From the NCBI GenBank assembly GCA_910579935.1, contig CAJTVQ010000006.1, forward strand, positions 62,001 through 126,000: a stretch of DNA of 64,000 nucleotides. The letters are read 5' to 3'. Every line of letters starts with the position of its first letter. The first letter of the stretch is position 1. This stretch comes from an uncultured Lachnospiraceae bacterium. Lineage in GTDB: Bacteria; Bacillota; Clostridia; Lachnospirales; Lachnospiraceae. This document shows positions 24,059-32,215 of the stretch, one piece after another. The position numbers and the translations under genes are program-made. Under the pieces are notes generated by a model. That model made no database searches. It worked only from the letters and a program-made list of their open reading frames with translations, and was not told the DNA's origin.

Positions 24059-25631
24059 TTGTCCATTTCGTGCAGTCCCATACATCGGTGGTCCAGTCGG
24101 CATAGAAATCGGGTTCGTGGCAGACCATGAGGATGCTTCCTTTGTAGTCGGTGAGGGCGCGTTTCAGTTCGGCCTTGGCATCAGTATCCAGATGATTGGT
24201 CGGCTCGTCCAAAAGCAGTACGTTGGTTTCACGGTTGATGAGTTTGCATAACCGGACTTTTGCCTGTTCGCCGCCGCTCAGGACTTTGACTTTGCTTTCG
24301 ATATGTTTGGTGGTAAGCCCGCATTTTGCCAGTGCGGAGCGTACTTCGTACTGGGTAAAGGAGGGAAAATCCTGCCAGATTTCTTCGATACAGGTAGTGG
24401 AAATGTTTTGGTCCGTTTCCTGTTCAAAATAACCGATGCTTAAGTAATCGCCCTGTTCCACCGAGCCGGAAAGGGCGGGAATCAGTCCGAGGATGCTCTT
24501 TAGCAGGGTGGATTTGCCGATGCCGTTGGCGCCTGTCAGCGCAATTTTCGCGCCCCGTTCCATTTCCAGATTTAAGGAAGAGGAAAGGGGATCGCCGTAA
24601 CCGATGATCAGGTCTTTGGTCTGGAAGATATATCTTCCGGGAGTGCGGGCTTCCTTAAAACGGAATTCCGGTTTGGGTTTTTCGGCGGCAAGTTCGATCA
24701 CCTCCATTTTATCCAGTTTTTTCTGACGGGACATTGCCATATTGCGGGTGGCAACCCTTGCTTTGTTCCGTGCCACAAAATCTTTCAGATCGGCAATTTC
24801 TTTCTGCTGTCTGTTATAAGCGGCGGTAAGCTGGGCCTTTTTCATGGCATAGATTTCCTGAAATTTATCATAATCGCCTACGTAACGGTTTAATTCCTGG
24901 TTGTCCATATGGTAAATCAGGTTGACCACACTGTTCAGGAAAGGAATGTCGTGGGAGATCAGAATGAAAGCATTTTCGTAATCATTCAGGTAGCGTTTCA
25001 GCCATTCGATATGTTCTGCATCCAGATAGTTGGTCGGCTCATCCAGCAGGAGAATATCCGGTTTTTCCAGCAAAAGTTTCGCCAGCAGTACCTTTGTTCT
25101 CTGTCCGCCGCTTAAATCGGACACGTCTTTGTCCAGCCCGTAAGGGATGGAAGCGTCGGTGGTTTTGCCAATCTCGGACAGACCTAAGGCTTTTGCCACC
25201 TCTTCCACTTTGGCGTCAATCAGGTAAAAGTCGTGCATGGTGAGCATGTCCTGAATCGTTCCCAGCTCTTCCATATACTGTTCCAGCTCTTCGGGGGAGG
25301 CGTCTGCCATTTTATCGCAAAGGGCATTCATTTCCGCTTCCATTTCAAAAAGATAGGAAAAGGCAGAGGAAAGGATGTCACGGACGGTCATTCCTTTTTC
25401 CAGTGCGGTATGCTGGTCCAGATAGCCTGTACGTACGTTTTTGGCCCACTCTATCTTTCCTTCATCGGGCGTAAGATGGCCGGTGATGATATTTAAGAAG
25501 GTGGATTTCCCTTCGCCGTTGGCGCCGACGAGTCCGATGTGTTCGCCCTTCAGGAGGCGGAAGGATACGTTGTTGAAGATGGCACGGTCACCGAAACCGT
25601 GGGTCAGGTTTTCTACATTAAGTATGCTCAT
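24045..25631 (-). CDS. ABC-F family ATPase (YbiT/YkpA type)
   Basis: This 528-residue protein has two ATPase domains and no membrane segments. Walker A1 GANGEGKST, signature SGGQRTKVLLA and LLLDEPTNYLDAEH; Walker A2 GANGIGKST, SGGEQAKVRL and LLLDEPTNHLD. The interdomain linker (about residues 240-320) is Lys/Arg-rich. ABC-F proteins act on the ribosome, either as translation factors or as antibiotic-protection proteins. The YbiT/YkpA-like layout, with no long C-terminal extension, suggests a housekeeping translation factor more than a resistance gene. GAGGAA precedes the ATG at 25631. Confidence 0.93.
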   Translation of the reverse strand: MSILNVENLTHGFGDRAIFNNVSFRLLKGEHIGLVGANGEGKSTFLNIITGHLTPDEGKIEWAKNVRTGYLDQHTALEKGMTVRDILSSAFSYLFEMEAEMNALCDKMADASPEELEQYMEELGTIQDMLTMHDFYLIDAKVEEVAKALGLSEIGKTTDASIPYGLDKDVSDLSGGQRTKVLLAKLLLEKPDILLLDEPTNYLDAEHIEWLKRYLNDYENAFILISHDIPFLNSVVNLIYHMDNQELNRYVGDYDKFQEIYAMKKAQLTAAYNRQQKEIADLKDFVARNKARVATRNMAMSRQKKLDKMEVIELAAEKPKPEFRFKEARTPGRYIFQTKDLIIGYGDPLSSSLNLEMERGAKIALTGANGIGKSTLLKSILGLIPALSGSVEQGDYLSIGYFEQETDQNISTTCIEEIWQDFPSFTQYEVRSALAKCGLTTKHIESKVKVLSGGEQAKVRLCKLINRETNVLLLDEPTNHLDTDAKAELKRALTDYKGSILMVCHEPDFYADWTTDVWDCTKWTTKVF

Positions 25632-25702
25632 GGGTAATTCCTCGCTGTTTTGGTATTTGCCGGAGGATACAGGTCGTAAGCGTCTCCGGCTTGACGAGTG
25701 TC

Positions 25703-25731
25703 AGTATAGCATAGCTTATTGGATGGTGCAA
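25703..25731 (-). promoter_or_regulatory. promoter of the ABC-F gene
   Basis: On the minus strand TTGCAC and TATACT are separated by exactly 17 bases, about 72 bases upstream of the ATG. Confidence 0.75.
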
Positions 25732-25961
25732 TATGTTCTCCGGTTGGGTTTGGATTCCGGTTTCCAATGTAATTCCCTGCCGGATGTGGTCGTCGATTTA
25801 TTGCAGGATATTCTTTAATGTGTTTTTGTTCATGTCCTTCCTTTCCTTTTATATTGCTTATACTTTAAATTCCTGACCTGCTATTAGTATAACGGAATAT
25901 TTATATAAAATCTTGACCACAAATATGATGTGTTAAGTTTTGTGTAGGTTGAAAAAAATGA

Positions 25962-25990
25962 TTGACATATAATCCCGTTTGTTTTATATT
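25962..25990 (+). promoter_or_regulatory. promoter of the osmoprotectant ABC operon
   Basis: A perfect TTGACA is separated by 17 bases from TATATT, 60 bases before the ATG at 26050. Confidence 0.8.
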
Positions 25991-26049
25991 AGAAAAGAAC
26001 ATTTGTTCTTAGGTATTGCGCATCACAGATATGCAGAAATGAGGGAAAT

Positions 26050-26685
26050 ATGCAGATAATAAAGATATTGTGGGAAAGGCGGGAGTTTTTTCTTGTCTGT
26101 CTGCTGGAACACGTGAAAATATCGCTGACAGCAGTAGTATGTGCCGGAGTGCTGGGGATTCTGCTGGGAATTTTTATCAGCGGAAGGAAAAAGGCAGCGG
26201 CTGTGATCCTTGGGATGATTAACGTAATTTATACGGTGCCGTCCATTTCCCTTCTTGGATTTTTAATTCCGTTTACGGGTATCGGAAATAAGACGGCCGT
26301 GATTGCGCTGACGGTCTATGGTCTGCTTCCTATTGTGAGGAATACCTACACGGGACTGGCGAATGTGGATGGCGGAATTCAGGAGGTGGCGGAAGGACTT
26401 GGATCGGACAGGAAACAGATGCTGTTCCGGATACGGCTTCCTTTGGCCATTCCGGTGATCATCAGCGGTTTCCGCAATATGGTGGTTATGATCATTGCTA
26501 TGGGAGGCATTGCTTCTTTCATCGGTGCGGGCGGACTCGGGGCTGCAATTTACAGGGGCATTACGACCTATAATATGACGTTGACGGCGGCAGGTTCCCT
26601 GCTGATTGCACTGCTTGCCCTGCTGAGTGACTGGCTGCTTTCCAGGGCGGAGAAGGCGGTGAACAGGAGGTATGGCATTGGATAA
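26050..26685 (+). CDS. OpuC/OsmF-type osmoprotectant ABC transporter permease
   Basis: This is a 211-residue permease with five to six helices. VPSISLLGFLIPFTGIGNKTA and GLGSDRKQMLFRIRLPLAIPVI (EAA loop) are typical of glycine betaine/carnitine/choline permeases of the OpuCB/YehW group. It probably dimerises, since only one permease gene is in the operon. It overlaps the ATPase gene by 14 bases and shares the promoter at 25962. Confidence 0.93.
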   Translation: MQIIKILWERREFFLVCLLEHVKISLTAVVCAGVLGILLGIFISGRKKAAAVILGMINVIYTVPSISLLGFLIPFTGIGNKTAVIALTVYGLLPIVRNTYTGLANVDGGIQEVAEGLGSDRKQMLFRIRLPLAIPVIISGFRNMVVMIIAMGGIASFIGAGGLGAAIYRGITTYNMTLTAAGSLLIALLALLSDWLLSRAEKAVNRRYGIG

Positions 26686-27403
26686 GGTGATCGAGATACG
26701 GGATTGTTCGGCGGGCTATGGGGAGAATAAAGTGCTGGCCCATGTTTCCTTAACGGTAGAAAGGGGGGAGTTCCTTGTTATCATCGGACCGTCGGGGTGT
26801 GGGAAAACCACCCTTTTGAAAATGATGAACGGGCTTGTGGTTCCGGTGGAAGGAGAGGTGGCAGTGAAAGGGGAACGGCTGACCGAATGCAATCTGGTTG
26901 CCATGCGCAGACGGATCGGTTATGCAGTGCAGGGCGCCAAACTGTTTCCCCATATGACCGTGGAGGAGAATATATGTTATGTTACAGGGCTGGAAAGGAA
27001 GATGACGCGGGAGGAAAAAAGGGCATTGACCTGCAAAATGCTGGATATGGTGCAGCTTCCACCGGAATTGGCAGTACGATTTCCAAGGCAGCTGTCGGGC
27101 GGGCAGCAGCAGAGAGTCGGGATTGCAAGGGCGATGGCGGCAGAACCGGATATCCTTCTGATGGACGAGCCTTTCGGGGCAGTGGATGAGATTACCCGAA
27201 AGGGACTGCAGGAGGAATTACTGGCATTACAGAAAAAGACGGGAATCACAATTGTATTTATTACCCATGACATCGGGGAAGCGTTCCTGTTAGGAAGCCG
27301 TATCCTGATCATGAAAGACGGCAGTATTCTCCAGGAAGGAACGAAGGAGGAACTTATGGAACATCCGAAGGATGCATTTGTGAAACGGCTGCTTTGTTTA
27401 TAA
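26672..27403 (+). CDS. OpuC-type ABC transporter ATP-binding protein
   Basis: This is a 243-residue ATPase with Walker A GPSGCGKTTL, Q-loop YAVQGAKLFPHMTVEENI, signature LSGGQQQRVGIARA and Walker B ILLMDEPFGAVD. It has the OpuCA order but lacks the C-terminal CBS domains found in long OpuCA/OpuAA proteins, so osmotic gating by CBS is not expected. The start ATG 26672 lies inside the permease gene after GGAGG. It energises the betaine-type uptake system with its neighbours. Confidence 0.94.
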   Translation: MALDKVIEIRDCSAGYGENKVLAHVSLTVERGEFLVIIGPSGCGKTTLLKMMNGLVVPVEGEVAVKGERLTECNLVAMRRRIGYAVQGAKLFPHMTVEENICYVTGLERKMTREEKRALTCKMLDMVQLPPELAVRFPRQLSGGQQQRVGIARAMAAEPDILLMDEPFGAVDEITRKGLQEELLALQKKTGITIVFITHDIGEAFLLGSRILIMKDGSILQEGTKEELMEHPKDAFVKRLLCL

Positions 27404-27470
27404 TGAATATGTCATGCTATTTTACGGATAAAACCGGACAAATACGGGAAAGATAAGAAGGGTGAAGAAA

Positions 27471-28391
27471 ATGGAAAAAAAGATAGTTGGAAAGAACAGA
27501 GTGATAAAAAGGGGAATCCTGCTGCTGGCATTGGGATGTATGCTGTCCGCCATATGCGGATGCGGGAAAAAAGAAACCATAAAGATCGCCTCCAAACCCA
27601 TGACGGAGCAGTATATCCTGACGGAAATCATTGCACAGCTCATTGAAGCGGAAACGGATTATGAGGTAGAGATTACCAAAGGAGTGGGAGGCGGCACGAC
27701 CAATATTCATCCGGCGCTTGCCAAAGGAGAGTTTGATCTATATCCGGAATATACAAGAACAGCCTGGCTGAATGTATTGAAAAAAGAGGAAATGGAAAAG
27801 GATGATGCAAAGCTGTATGACGCGCTGCTGGAGGAATATGATGCCATGGGACTGACATGGACGGGACTGTATGGATTTTCCAATACATATGGTTTGGCAG
27901 TGAGACAGGAGACGGCAGATGAATACGGACTATCTACCTATTCGGATTTGGCAGCTGCTTCCCCGCAGCTGGTTTTTGGGGGAAATCCGGACTATATTGA
28001 GCTGGAAACGGGATATCCCAGACTTTGTGCTGCTTATGGGATGCAGTTTAAGGATACCATGCAAATGGAGATTGCATTGAAGTATGAGGCGCTGAAGAAT
28101 AAGGAAGTGGATGTGGTAAACGCGTTTACCACGGATGCGCAGCTTGCAGCCAATCAGTTAGTGCTGCTTACCGATGACAGCGGTTTTTTTGAAACTTTTG
28201 AAGCGGGTACGATCGTCAGAAAAGATACTCTTGAGGAGTATCCGGAACTGAAAGGGGTATTGGAAAAACTGAACGGGATGATTTCCGAAGGGGAAATGCA
28301 GCGGATGAATTATGAGGTGGAGGTCAGCGGGAAGGAAGATAAAGAAGTAGCACGGCAGTTTTTAGTGGAAAAGGGACTGCTGAATCCTTAG
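27471..28391 (+). CDS. OpuCC-like osmoprotectant-binding lipoprotein
   Basis: This is a 306-residue lipoprotein. The signal peptide ends SAICGCGKK (Cys as lipid site), followed by IKIASKPMTEQYILTEIIAQL, ITKGVGGGTTNIHPALAKGEFDLYPEYTRT-type motifs and VVNAFTTDAQL, all standard for glycine betaine/choline/carnitine-binding proteins. The EYT motif is part of the substrate pocket. ATG 27471 (AAGGG upstream) is chosen over GTG 27462. It is the third gene of the operon; the single binding protein and a single permease suggest an OpuC/OsmU-like importer of compatible solutes. Confidence 0.93.
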   Translation: MEKKIVGKNRVIKRGILLLALGCMLSAICGCGKKETIKIASKPMTEQYILTEIIAQLIEAETDYEVEITKGVGGGTTNIHPALAKGEFDLYPEYTRTAWLNVLKKEEMEKDDAKLYDALLEEYDAMGLTWTGLYGFSNTYGLAVRQETADEYGLSTYSDLAAASPQLVFGGNPDYIELETGYPRLCAAYGMQFKDTMQMEIALKYEALKNKEVDVVNAFTTDAQLAANQLVLLTDDSGFFETFEAGTIVRKDTLEEYPELKGVLEKLNGMISEGEMQRMNYEVEVSGKEDKEVARQFLVEKGLLNP

Positions 28392-28463
28392 GAACGGTTC
28401 TGTAGCGGTCGGAGTGCTTTGCGATACACTTCAGGGCTGGTCAGGTACAGATGCACAGGTATG

Positions 28464-28506
28464 CGGAGCGTAGAATTTGTCAGAAATGAAAGGATTCTAC
28501 GCTCCG
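28464..28506. terminator. hairpin after the osmoprotectant operon
   Basis: CGGAGCGTAGAAT and its exact complement (13 bp) surround a 17-base loop. There is no clear T-run after it, so it may be an RNA stabiliser or a weak terminator. Confidence 0.5.
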
Positions 28507-28568
28507 ATGGTTTATAAAGACCGTTTCATCATGCATAATGGAAGCAGGAGGCAGGAAGGAGGAGAAAA

Positions 28569-29174
28569 TTGAATCAGGATAAGATCGGTAAATTTATTGC
28601 AAGAGAACGGAAAGCGAAATGCCTTACCCAGAGACAACTGGCGGAAAAGTTAAATATCAGTGATAAAACCGTTTCCAAATGGGAATGCGGAAAAGGGCTT
28701 CCGGAAGTGATGTTCATGCTTCCTTTATGTGGAATATTGGGAATCAGTGTAAATGAACTGTTGTCTGGAGAAAGGGTTTCGCAGGAAGAGTATCAAAAGA
28801 AAGCGGAGGAGAATATGATGAATCTGGTCAGGGAAAAAGAGGAAAGCAGGAAAAAGATTATTTTATCGGTCATTGTGGTAGCGATGGGGCTTATGGCAGC
28901 AATTCCGCTGATCATTTCGGCACAGATATTTGAAATGTCTGCCGGGACAAGGATTATGCTGATCGGGATTGCATTGGTAGTCATGTTTGCAGGTATCGGC
29001 GTGGCCTGTGTGCTGGACAGGGATGCGGGTGCGTTTGAATGCCCTGAATGCCGCAGCAGGTTTGTGCCGGATATGGGGGCGTATCTGATGGGACCCCATA
29101 CTATTACCAGGAGAAGATTAAAATGTCCGGATTGCGGAAAGATGAGTTATTGTAAACATGTGTTATCGAAATGA
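28569..29174 (+). CDS. XRE family regulator with two TM helices and a C-terminal zinc ribbon
   Basis: This is a 201-residue protein. Residues 5-62 form a Cro/C1-type HTH (CLTQRQLAEKLNISDKTVSKWE). The middle has two hydrophobic segments (IILSVIVVAMGLMAAIPLII and IGIALVVMFAGIGVACVL). The end has CPECRSRF and, about 30 residues later, CPDCGKMSYC, a zinc-ribbon. It starts at TTG 28569 with AGGAGGAG upstream. This HTH-TM-ribbon architecture is common in Clostridia and implies a membrane-bound transcription regulator; its target is unknown. It lies alone downstream of the osmoprotectant operon. Confidence 0.85.
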   Translation: MNQDKIGKFIARERKAKCLTQRQLAEKLNISDKTVSKWECGKGLPEVMFMLPLCGILGISVNELLSGERVSQEEYQKKAEENMMNLVREKEESRKKIILSVIVVAMGLMAAIPLIISAQIFEMSAGTRIMLIGIALVVMFAGIGVACVLDRDAGAFECPECRSRFVPDMGAYLMGPHTITRRRLKCPDCGKMSYCKHVLSK

Positions 29175-29236
29175 TTTTTATCAATTTGTAATAGTTCAGT
29201 TAGCAATGTCATTTAGTTAGAACTTTCTAAAGAACA

Positions 29237-29359
29237 GTTACTATTCACAGCTTTCAGCTGCTCATAGTAACGGCCTTTGCGCATGAAAAGTCGCCTGCGG
29301 CGAGGCGCAAAGGCTTGAACAATCTACTGTATATGCGCATTTCGACTGTGACCAGTAAC
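29237..29359 (-). repeat. dispersed hairpin repeat family A, copy 2 (inverted)
   Basis: The ends GTTACTATTCACAG and CTGTGACCAGTAAC match copy 1 in reverse orientation. The stem GCCTTTGCGC/GCGCAAAGGC (29273-29314) differs from copy 1 by a paired change (A:T to C:G), keeping the hairpin. The 328 bases from 29175 to 29502 hold this element and otherwise AT-rich sequence with no gene. Confidence 0.8.
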
Positions 29360-29502
29360 AAAGAACACTGTTTTTTGCTAAAATATATTTTACATTTTCG
29401 TAACTGTATGCTAAAATATAAATACACTAATTTCTGACATGCAATTCTAAGAGAATATGATTCACACATAGTCTTGTAAGAAATCCATGTTTTACAACTG
29501 AA

Positions 29503-30417
29503 AATAAGACAGGGGTTTTCAAAGACACTGTGGAATGTCTCATGCGGAAAAGCATGGGCTGTTTTCTGTAAGTACCGGATGCTCCTGTAAAGGAGGGTCT
29601 ATGGGTCAAAGGAAGAACAGATGACATATCCTGTCTGATAGACAATCGTATGGATCTTTATGAGCAGCAATCCACATATTGTCCCAACATGCCGATGCGG
29701 GAACTAATGTATGTCAGCAGATTATATGAGAAAGAGCTGAAAGATAAGAATTTATATTCTACTGCTTTGGTGAAGGTTCCGGCTCCTCAATTTATTGTCT
29801 TATATAATGGAACAAAGAAGATGCCGGAACAGCAGATATTGAAATTGTCAGATGCATTTATGGCAGAGGAAAAAGAGCCGAATCTGGAACTCAGGGTGAC
29901 GATATTGAATATTAATCCGGGTATGAATGCCGGATTGCTGAGTAAGTGCAGGACATTGAAAGATTATGTGGCTTATGTGGAAAAAGTAAGGAAATACGGG
30001 AAAAATATGCCAACGGATGAAGCAGTGGAGTTGGCGGTCAAGGAGTGTATTGAGAAGGGAATTTTGGCGGAATTTTTGACGGTGTACAGAGCGGAGGCGG
30101 TGCAGTTGAGTATATTTGAGTATGATCAGGAAAAGCATATGAGATGTATTGAAGACGCAGCACGTGAGGCAGGCCGTGAGGAAGGTCGTAAAGCGGGCCG
30201 TGAGGAAGGTCGTAAAGCGGGCCGTGAGGAAGGTCGTAATGCGGGCCGTGAAGAAGGTCGTAAGGCAGGACGCGAAGAGGGAAGGGCGGAGGAACGGCGG
30301 AATACGGAAATGGAACGTAAAAGAGCGGAAAGAGCAGAGAGAGAACTGGAAGAATTAAAAAAAGAACTCACGCTGCTAAAAGAAAAGGTAAATTTTTCGG
30401 TTAACTCAGGAGATTAG
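29503..30417 (+). pseudogene. Rpn/PD-(D/E)XK nuclease-type protein, frameshifted, with GREEGRKA repeats
   Basis: The upstream frame reads NKTGVFKDTVECLMRK, the usual opening of this family, and stops at 29580. After a shift the frame ending at 30417 reads ...TDDISCLIDNRMDLYEQQST, then PNMPMRELMYVSRLYEK, ending in a charged coiled-coil tail. The N-terminal nuclease core is thus broken and partly missing. The 255-residue C-terminal part (from ATG 29650) could still be translated. Rpn proteins promote recombination and are often found as mobile-like paralogues. The tail has five 8-residue repeats encoded by 24-bp units (30172-30285). Confidence 0.85.
30172..30285 (+). repeat. 24-bp tandem repeats in the Rpn-like tail
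   Basis: Four full units beginning GGCCGTGAGGAAGGTCGTAA and one partial unit encode GREEGRKA-type octapeptides, predicted to be a charged helix. Confidence 0.9.
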
Positions 30418-30572
30418 GAACTGTTAAGAAATAAATCTTTACATTTGACTTGTCTGAGTCCGCAAATGCCACGTTGTCATCAGTCGTCGATGCCCGCATC
30501 GACTCCATCTTCCGCCTTGCCTTTGTGAACTCATCCTGCGTCAAAGTGTAAAGTTATTTCTTAACAGTTCCT
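30416..30572. repeat. dispersed repeat family B, full copy with inverted ends
   Basis: The termini AGGAACTGTTAAGAAATAA and TTATTTCTTAACAGTTCCT are perfect 19-bp inverted repeats, with further pairing inside (TCTTTACA against TGTAAAG). The 157-bp element starts right at the stop codon of the Rpn-like gene and has no coding capacity, like a MITE. Partial copies lie at 40731-40786 and 50386-50429. The remaining sequence to 30764 is AT-rich, with a -10-like TATAAT at 30729. Confidence 0.85.
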
Positions 30573-30764
30573 TAGCATGGAATGGGGAAACACAGGTGAT
30601 TCGGGGAGAGAATGCGGATGGTGCATTATCATCTTATTCCGTGTTTGTTTATCGTGATAAATAATTCAGACAGGTAAGTGTGAAGACCCTAGATAGAATA
30701 ATATCATATAATTTTATGTTATAACAGATATAATATATATTGATTTTACTTATGGAGTGATTTC

Positions 30765-30884
30765 ATGTATAATCAAAATGTAAGAAGCAGGGTATCCGGA
30801 AACGGAAAAAAAGCGCGGCAGAGAACGCCGGAAGGAAGGCCCTGCAGGGAGTACAAAAATAAGACAGGTATTAGTCATAAGTAA
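30765..30884 (+). CDS. possible 39-residue basic small protein upstream of purA
   Basis: ATG 30765 has GGAGTGA four bases before it and opens 39 codons to TAA 30884. The product is rich in Arg, Lys, Gly and Asn (MYNQNVRSRVSGNG...) with one Cys and no hydrophobic segment. It lies 18 bases before purA. It is either a small protein or a translated leader. I recognise no family. Confidence 0.4.
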   Translation: MYNQNVRSRVSGNGKKARQRTPEGRPCREYKNKTGISHK

Positions 30885-30902
30885 CACAGGAGGAATGGAA
30901 TC

Positions 30903-32195
30903 ATGGTTAAAGCGGTAGTTGGAGCAAACTGGGGCGATGAAGGAAAAGGAAAGATTACGGATATGCTGGCTGAGAAGGCAGATATTATCATCCGTTTTCA
31001 GGGGGGTGCCAATGCAGGTCATACCATTGTAAACGATTACGGAAAGTTTGCGCTGCATACGCTGCCGTCAGGTGTATTTTACGGTCATACCACCAGTATA
31101 ATCGGTAACGGGGTGGCGCTGAATATTCCGGTGCTTTTTGAGGAGATCAAATCGATTACGGACAGGGATGTGCCGATGCCGAAACTGCTTGTGTCGGACA
31201 GGGCGCAGATTGTGATGCCTTACCATATCCTGTTTGACCAGTACGAGGAAGAACGGCTGGGTGGGAAATCCTTTGGCTCTACCAAGTCGGGTATTGCGCC
31301 TTTTTATTCGGATAAATATGCCAAAATCGGCTTTCAGGTCAGTGAATTGTTTGATGAGGAACGGCTGAAGGAAAAAGTGTTCCGGACAGTGGAAATGAAA
31401 AATGTGCTTTTGGAGCATTTGTACCATAAGCCGTTATTGAATTCGGAAGAAATGCTGGAAACGCTGCACGGATACAGGGAGATGATAGCGCCATATGTAT
31501 GCGACGTGTCCGCATATCTGGATAAAGCGCTGAAGGAGAATAAGACCATATTGCTGGAGGGACAGCTGGGTACATTAAAAGATCCGGATCACGGAATTTA
31601 CCCCATGGTCACGTCTTCTTCTACACTGGCAGCATACGGTGCCATCGGTGCAGGACTTCCGCCGTATGAGATAAAGGAAATTTATACCGTATGCAAAGCA
31701 TATTCTTCCGCAGTAGGGGCCGGCGCTTTCGTATCGGAAATCTTCGGTGAGGAAGCGGATGAACTCAGGCGCCGCGGCGGTGACGGCGGAGAGTACGGGG
31801 CAACCACGGGACGTCCGCGCCGGATGGGGTGGTTTGACTGTGTGGCTTCCAAATACGGGTGCAGATTGCAGGGGACTACGGATGTGGCGTTTACGGTACT
31901 GGATGTTCTTGGCTATCTGGACGAAATTCCGGTCTGTGTTGGTTATGAAATAGACGGGGAAGTGACAATGGATTTCCCCGTGACGGCGAAGCTGGAAAAA
32001 GCAAAACCGGTACTGGAGACGCTTCCGGGCTGGAAATGCGACATCCGCGGAATCAGAAATTATGAAGATTTACCGGAGAACTGCAGAAAATATGTAGAGT
32101 TTATTGAAGAACAGATTGGTTATCCGGTGACCATGATAAGCAACGGGCCTTCCAGAAGCGATATCATTTACAGGGAAAGTCCTTTTAAGAAATAG
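30903..32195 (+). CDS. purA: adenylosuccinate synthetase
   Basis: This 430-residue enzyme makes adenylosuccinate from IMP, Asp and GTP, the first committed step to AMP. Motifs: GANWGDEGKGKITD (P-loop), GGANAGHTI, DHGIYPMVTSSSTLAAYG and GRPRRMGWFDCV. Some conserved positions differ from the common bacterial type: TKSGIAPFYSDK replaces the usual RGIGPAYxDK, and LLEGQLGTLKDPDHG replaces the FEGAQGxxLDxDHG form. It therefore belongs to a divergent clade, although core residues remain. RBS AGGAGG. A LysR-type gene follows 20 bases after. Confidence 0.93.
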   Translation: MVKAVVGANWGDEGKGKITDMLAEKADIIIRFQGGANAGHTIVNDYGKFALHTLPSGVFYGHTTSIIGNGVALNIPVLFEEIKSITDRDVPMPKLLVSDRAQIVMPYHILFDQYEEERLGGKSFGSTKSGIAPFYSDKYAKIGFQVSELFDEERLKEKVFRTVEMKNVLLEHLYHKPLLNSEEMLETLHGYREMIAPYVCDVSAYLDKALKENKTILLEGQLGTLKDPDHGIYPMVTSSSTLAAYGAIGAGLPPYEIKEIYTVCKAYSSAVGAGAFVSEIFGEEADELRRRGGDGGEYGATTGRPRRMGWFDCVASKYGCRLQGTTDVAFTVLDVLGYLDEIPVCVGYEIDGEVTMDFPVTAKLEKAKPVLETLPGWKCDIRGIRNYEDLPENCRKYVEFIEEQIGYPVTMISNGPSRSDIIYRESPFKK

Positions 32196-32215
32196 AGATG
32201 GGGGAAAGTCCGTAC

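Larger units (their letters stand above)
25632..26049. other. 418-base divergent intergenic region
   Basis: It holds the minus promoter of the ABC-F gene, the plus promoter of the OpuC-type operon, and between them a minus-strand micro-ORF (25798-25833) reading MNKNTLKNILQ with a good RBS (GGAAAGGAAGG). Because the micro-ORF lies upstream of the ABC-F promoter it is unlikely to be that gene's leader peptide. It may be the start of a lost gene. Nothing else is seen. Confidence 0.4.

Noticed and set aside
24045..25631. ABC-F as an antibiotic-resistance gene
   Set aside because: Its motifs fit the YbiT/YkpA housekeeping type and no resistance context is seen; it cannot be excluded.
25798..25833. 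Leader peptide for the ABC-F gene
   Set aside because: It lies upstream of the well-formed ABC-F promoter and has no attenuator hairpin after it.
30172..30285. Regular repeats that could suggest a CRISPR array
   Set aside because: They are contiguous 24-bp coding repeats without spacers, giving an octapeptide repeat in an Rpn-like protein.
30573..30764. Purine riboswitch before purA
   Set aside because: No conserved purine aptamer junction sequences or terminator were found.
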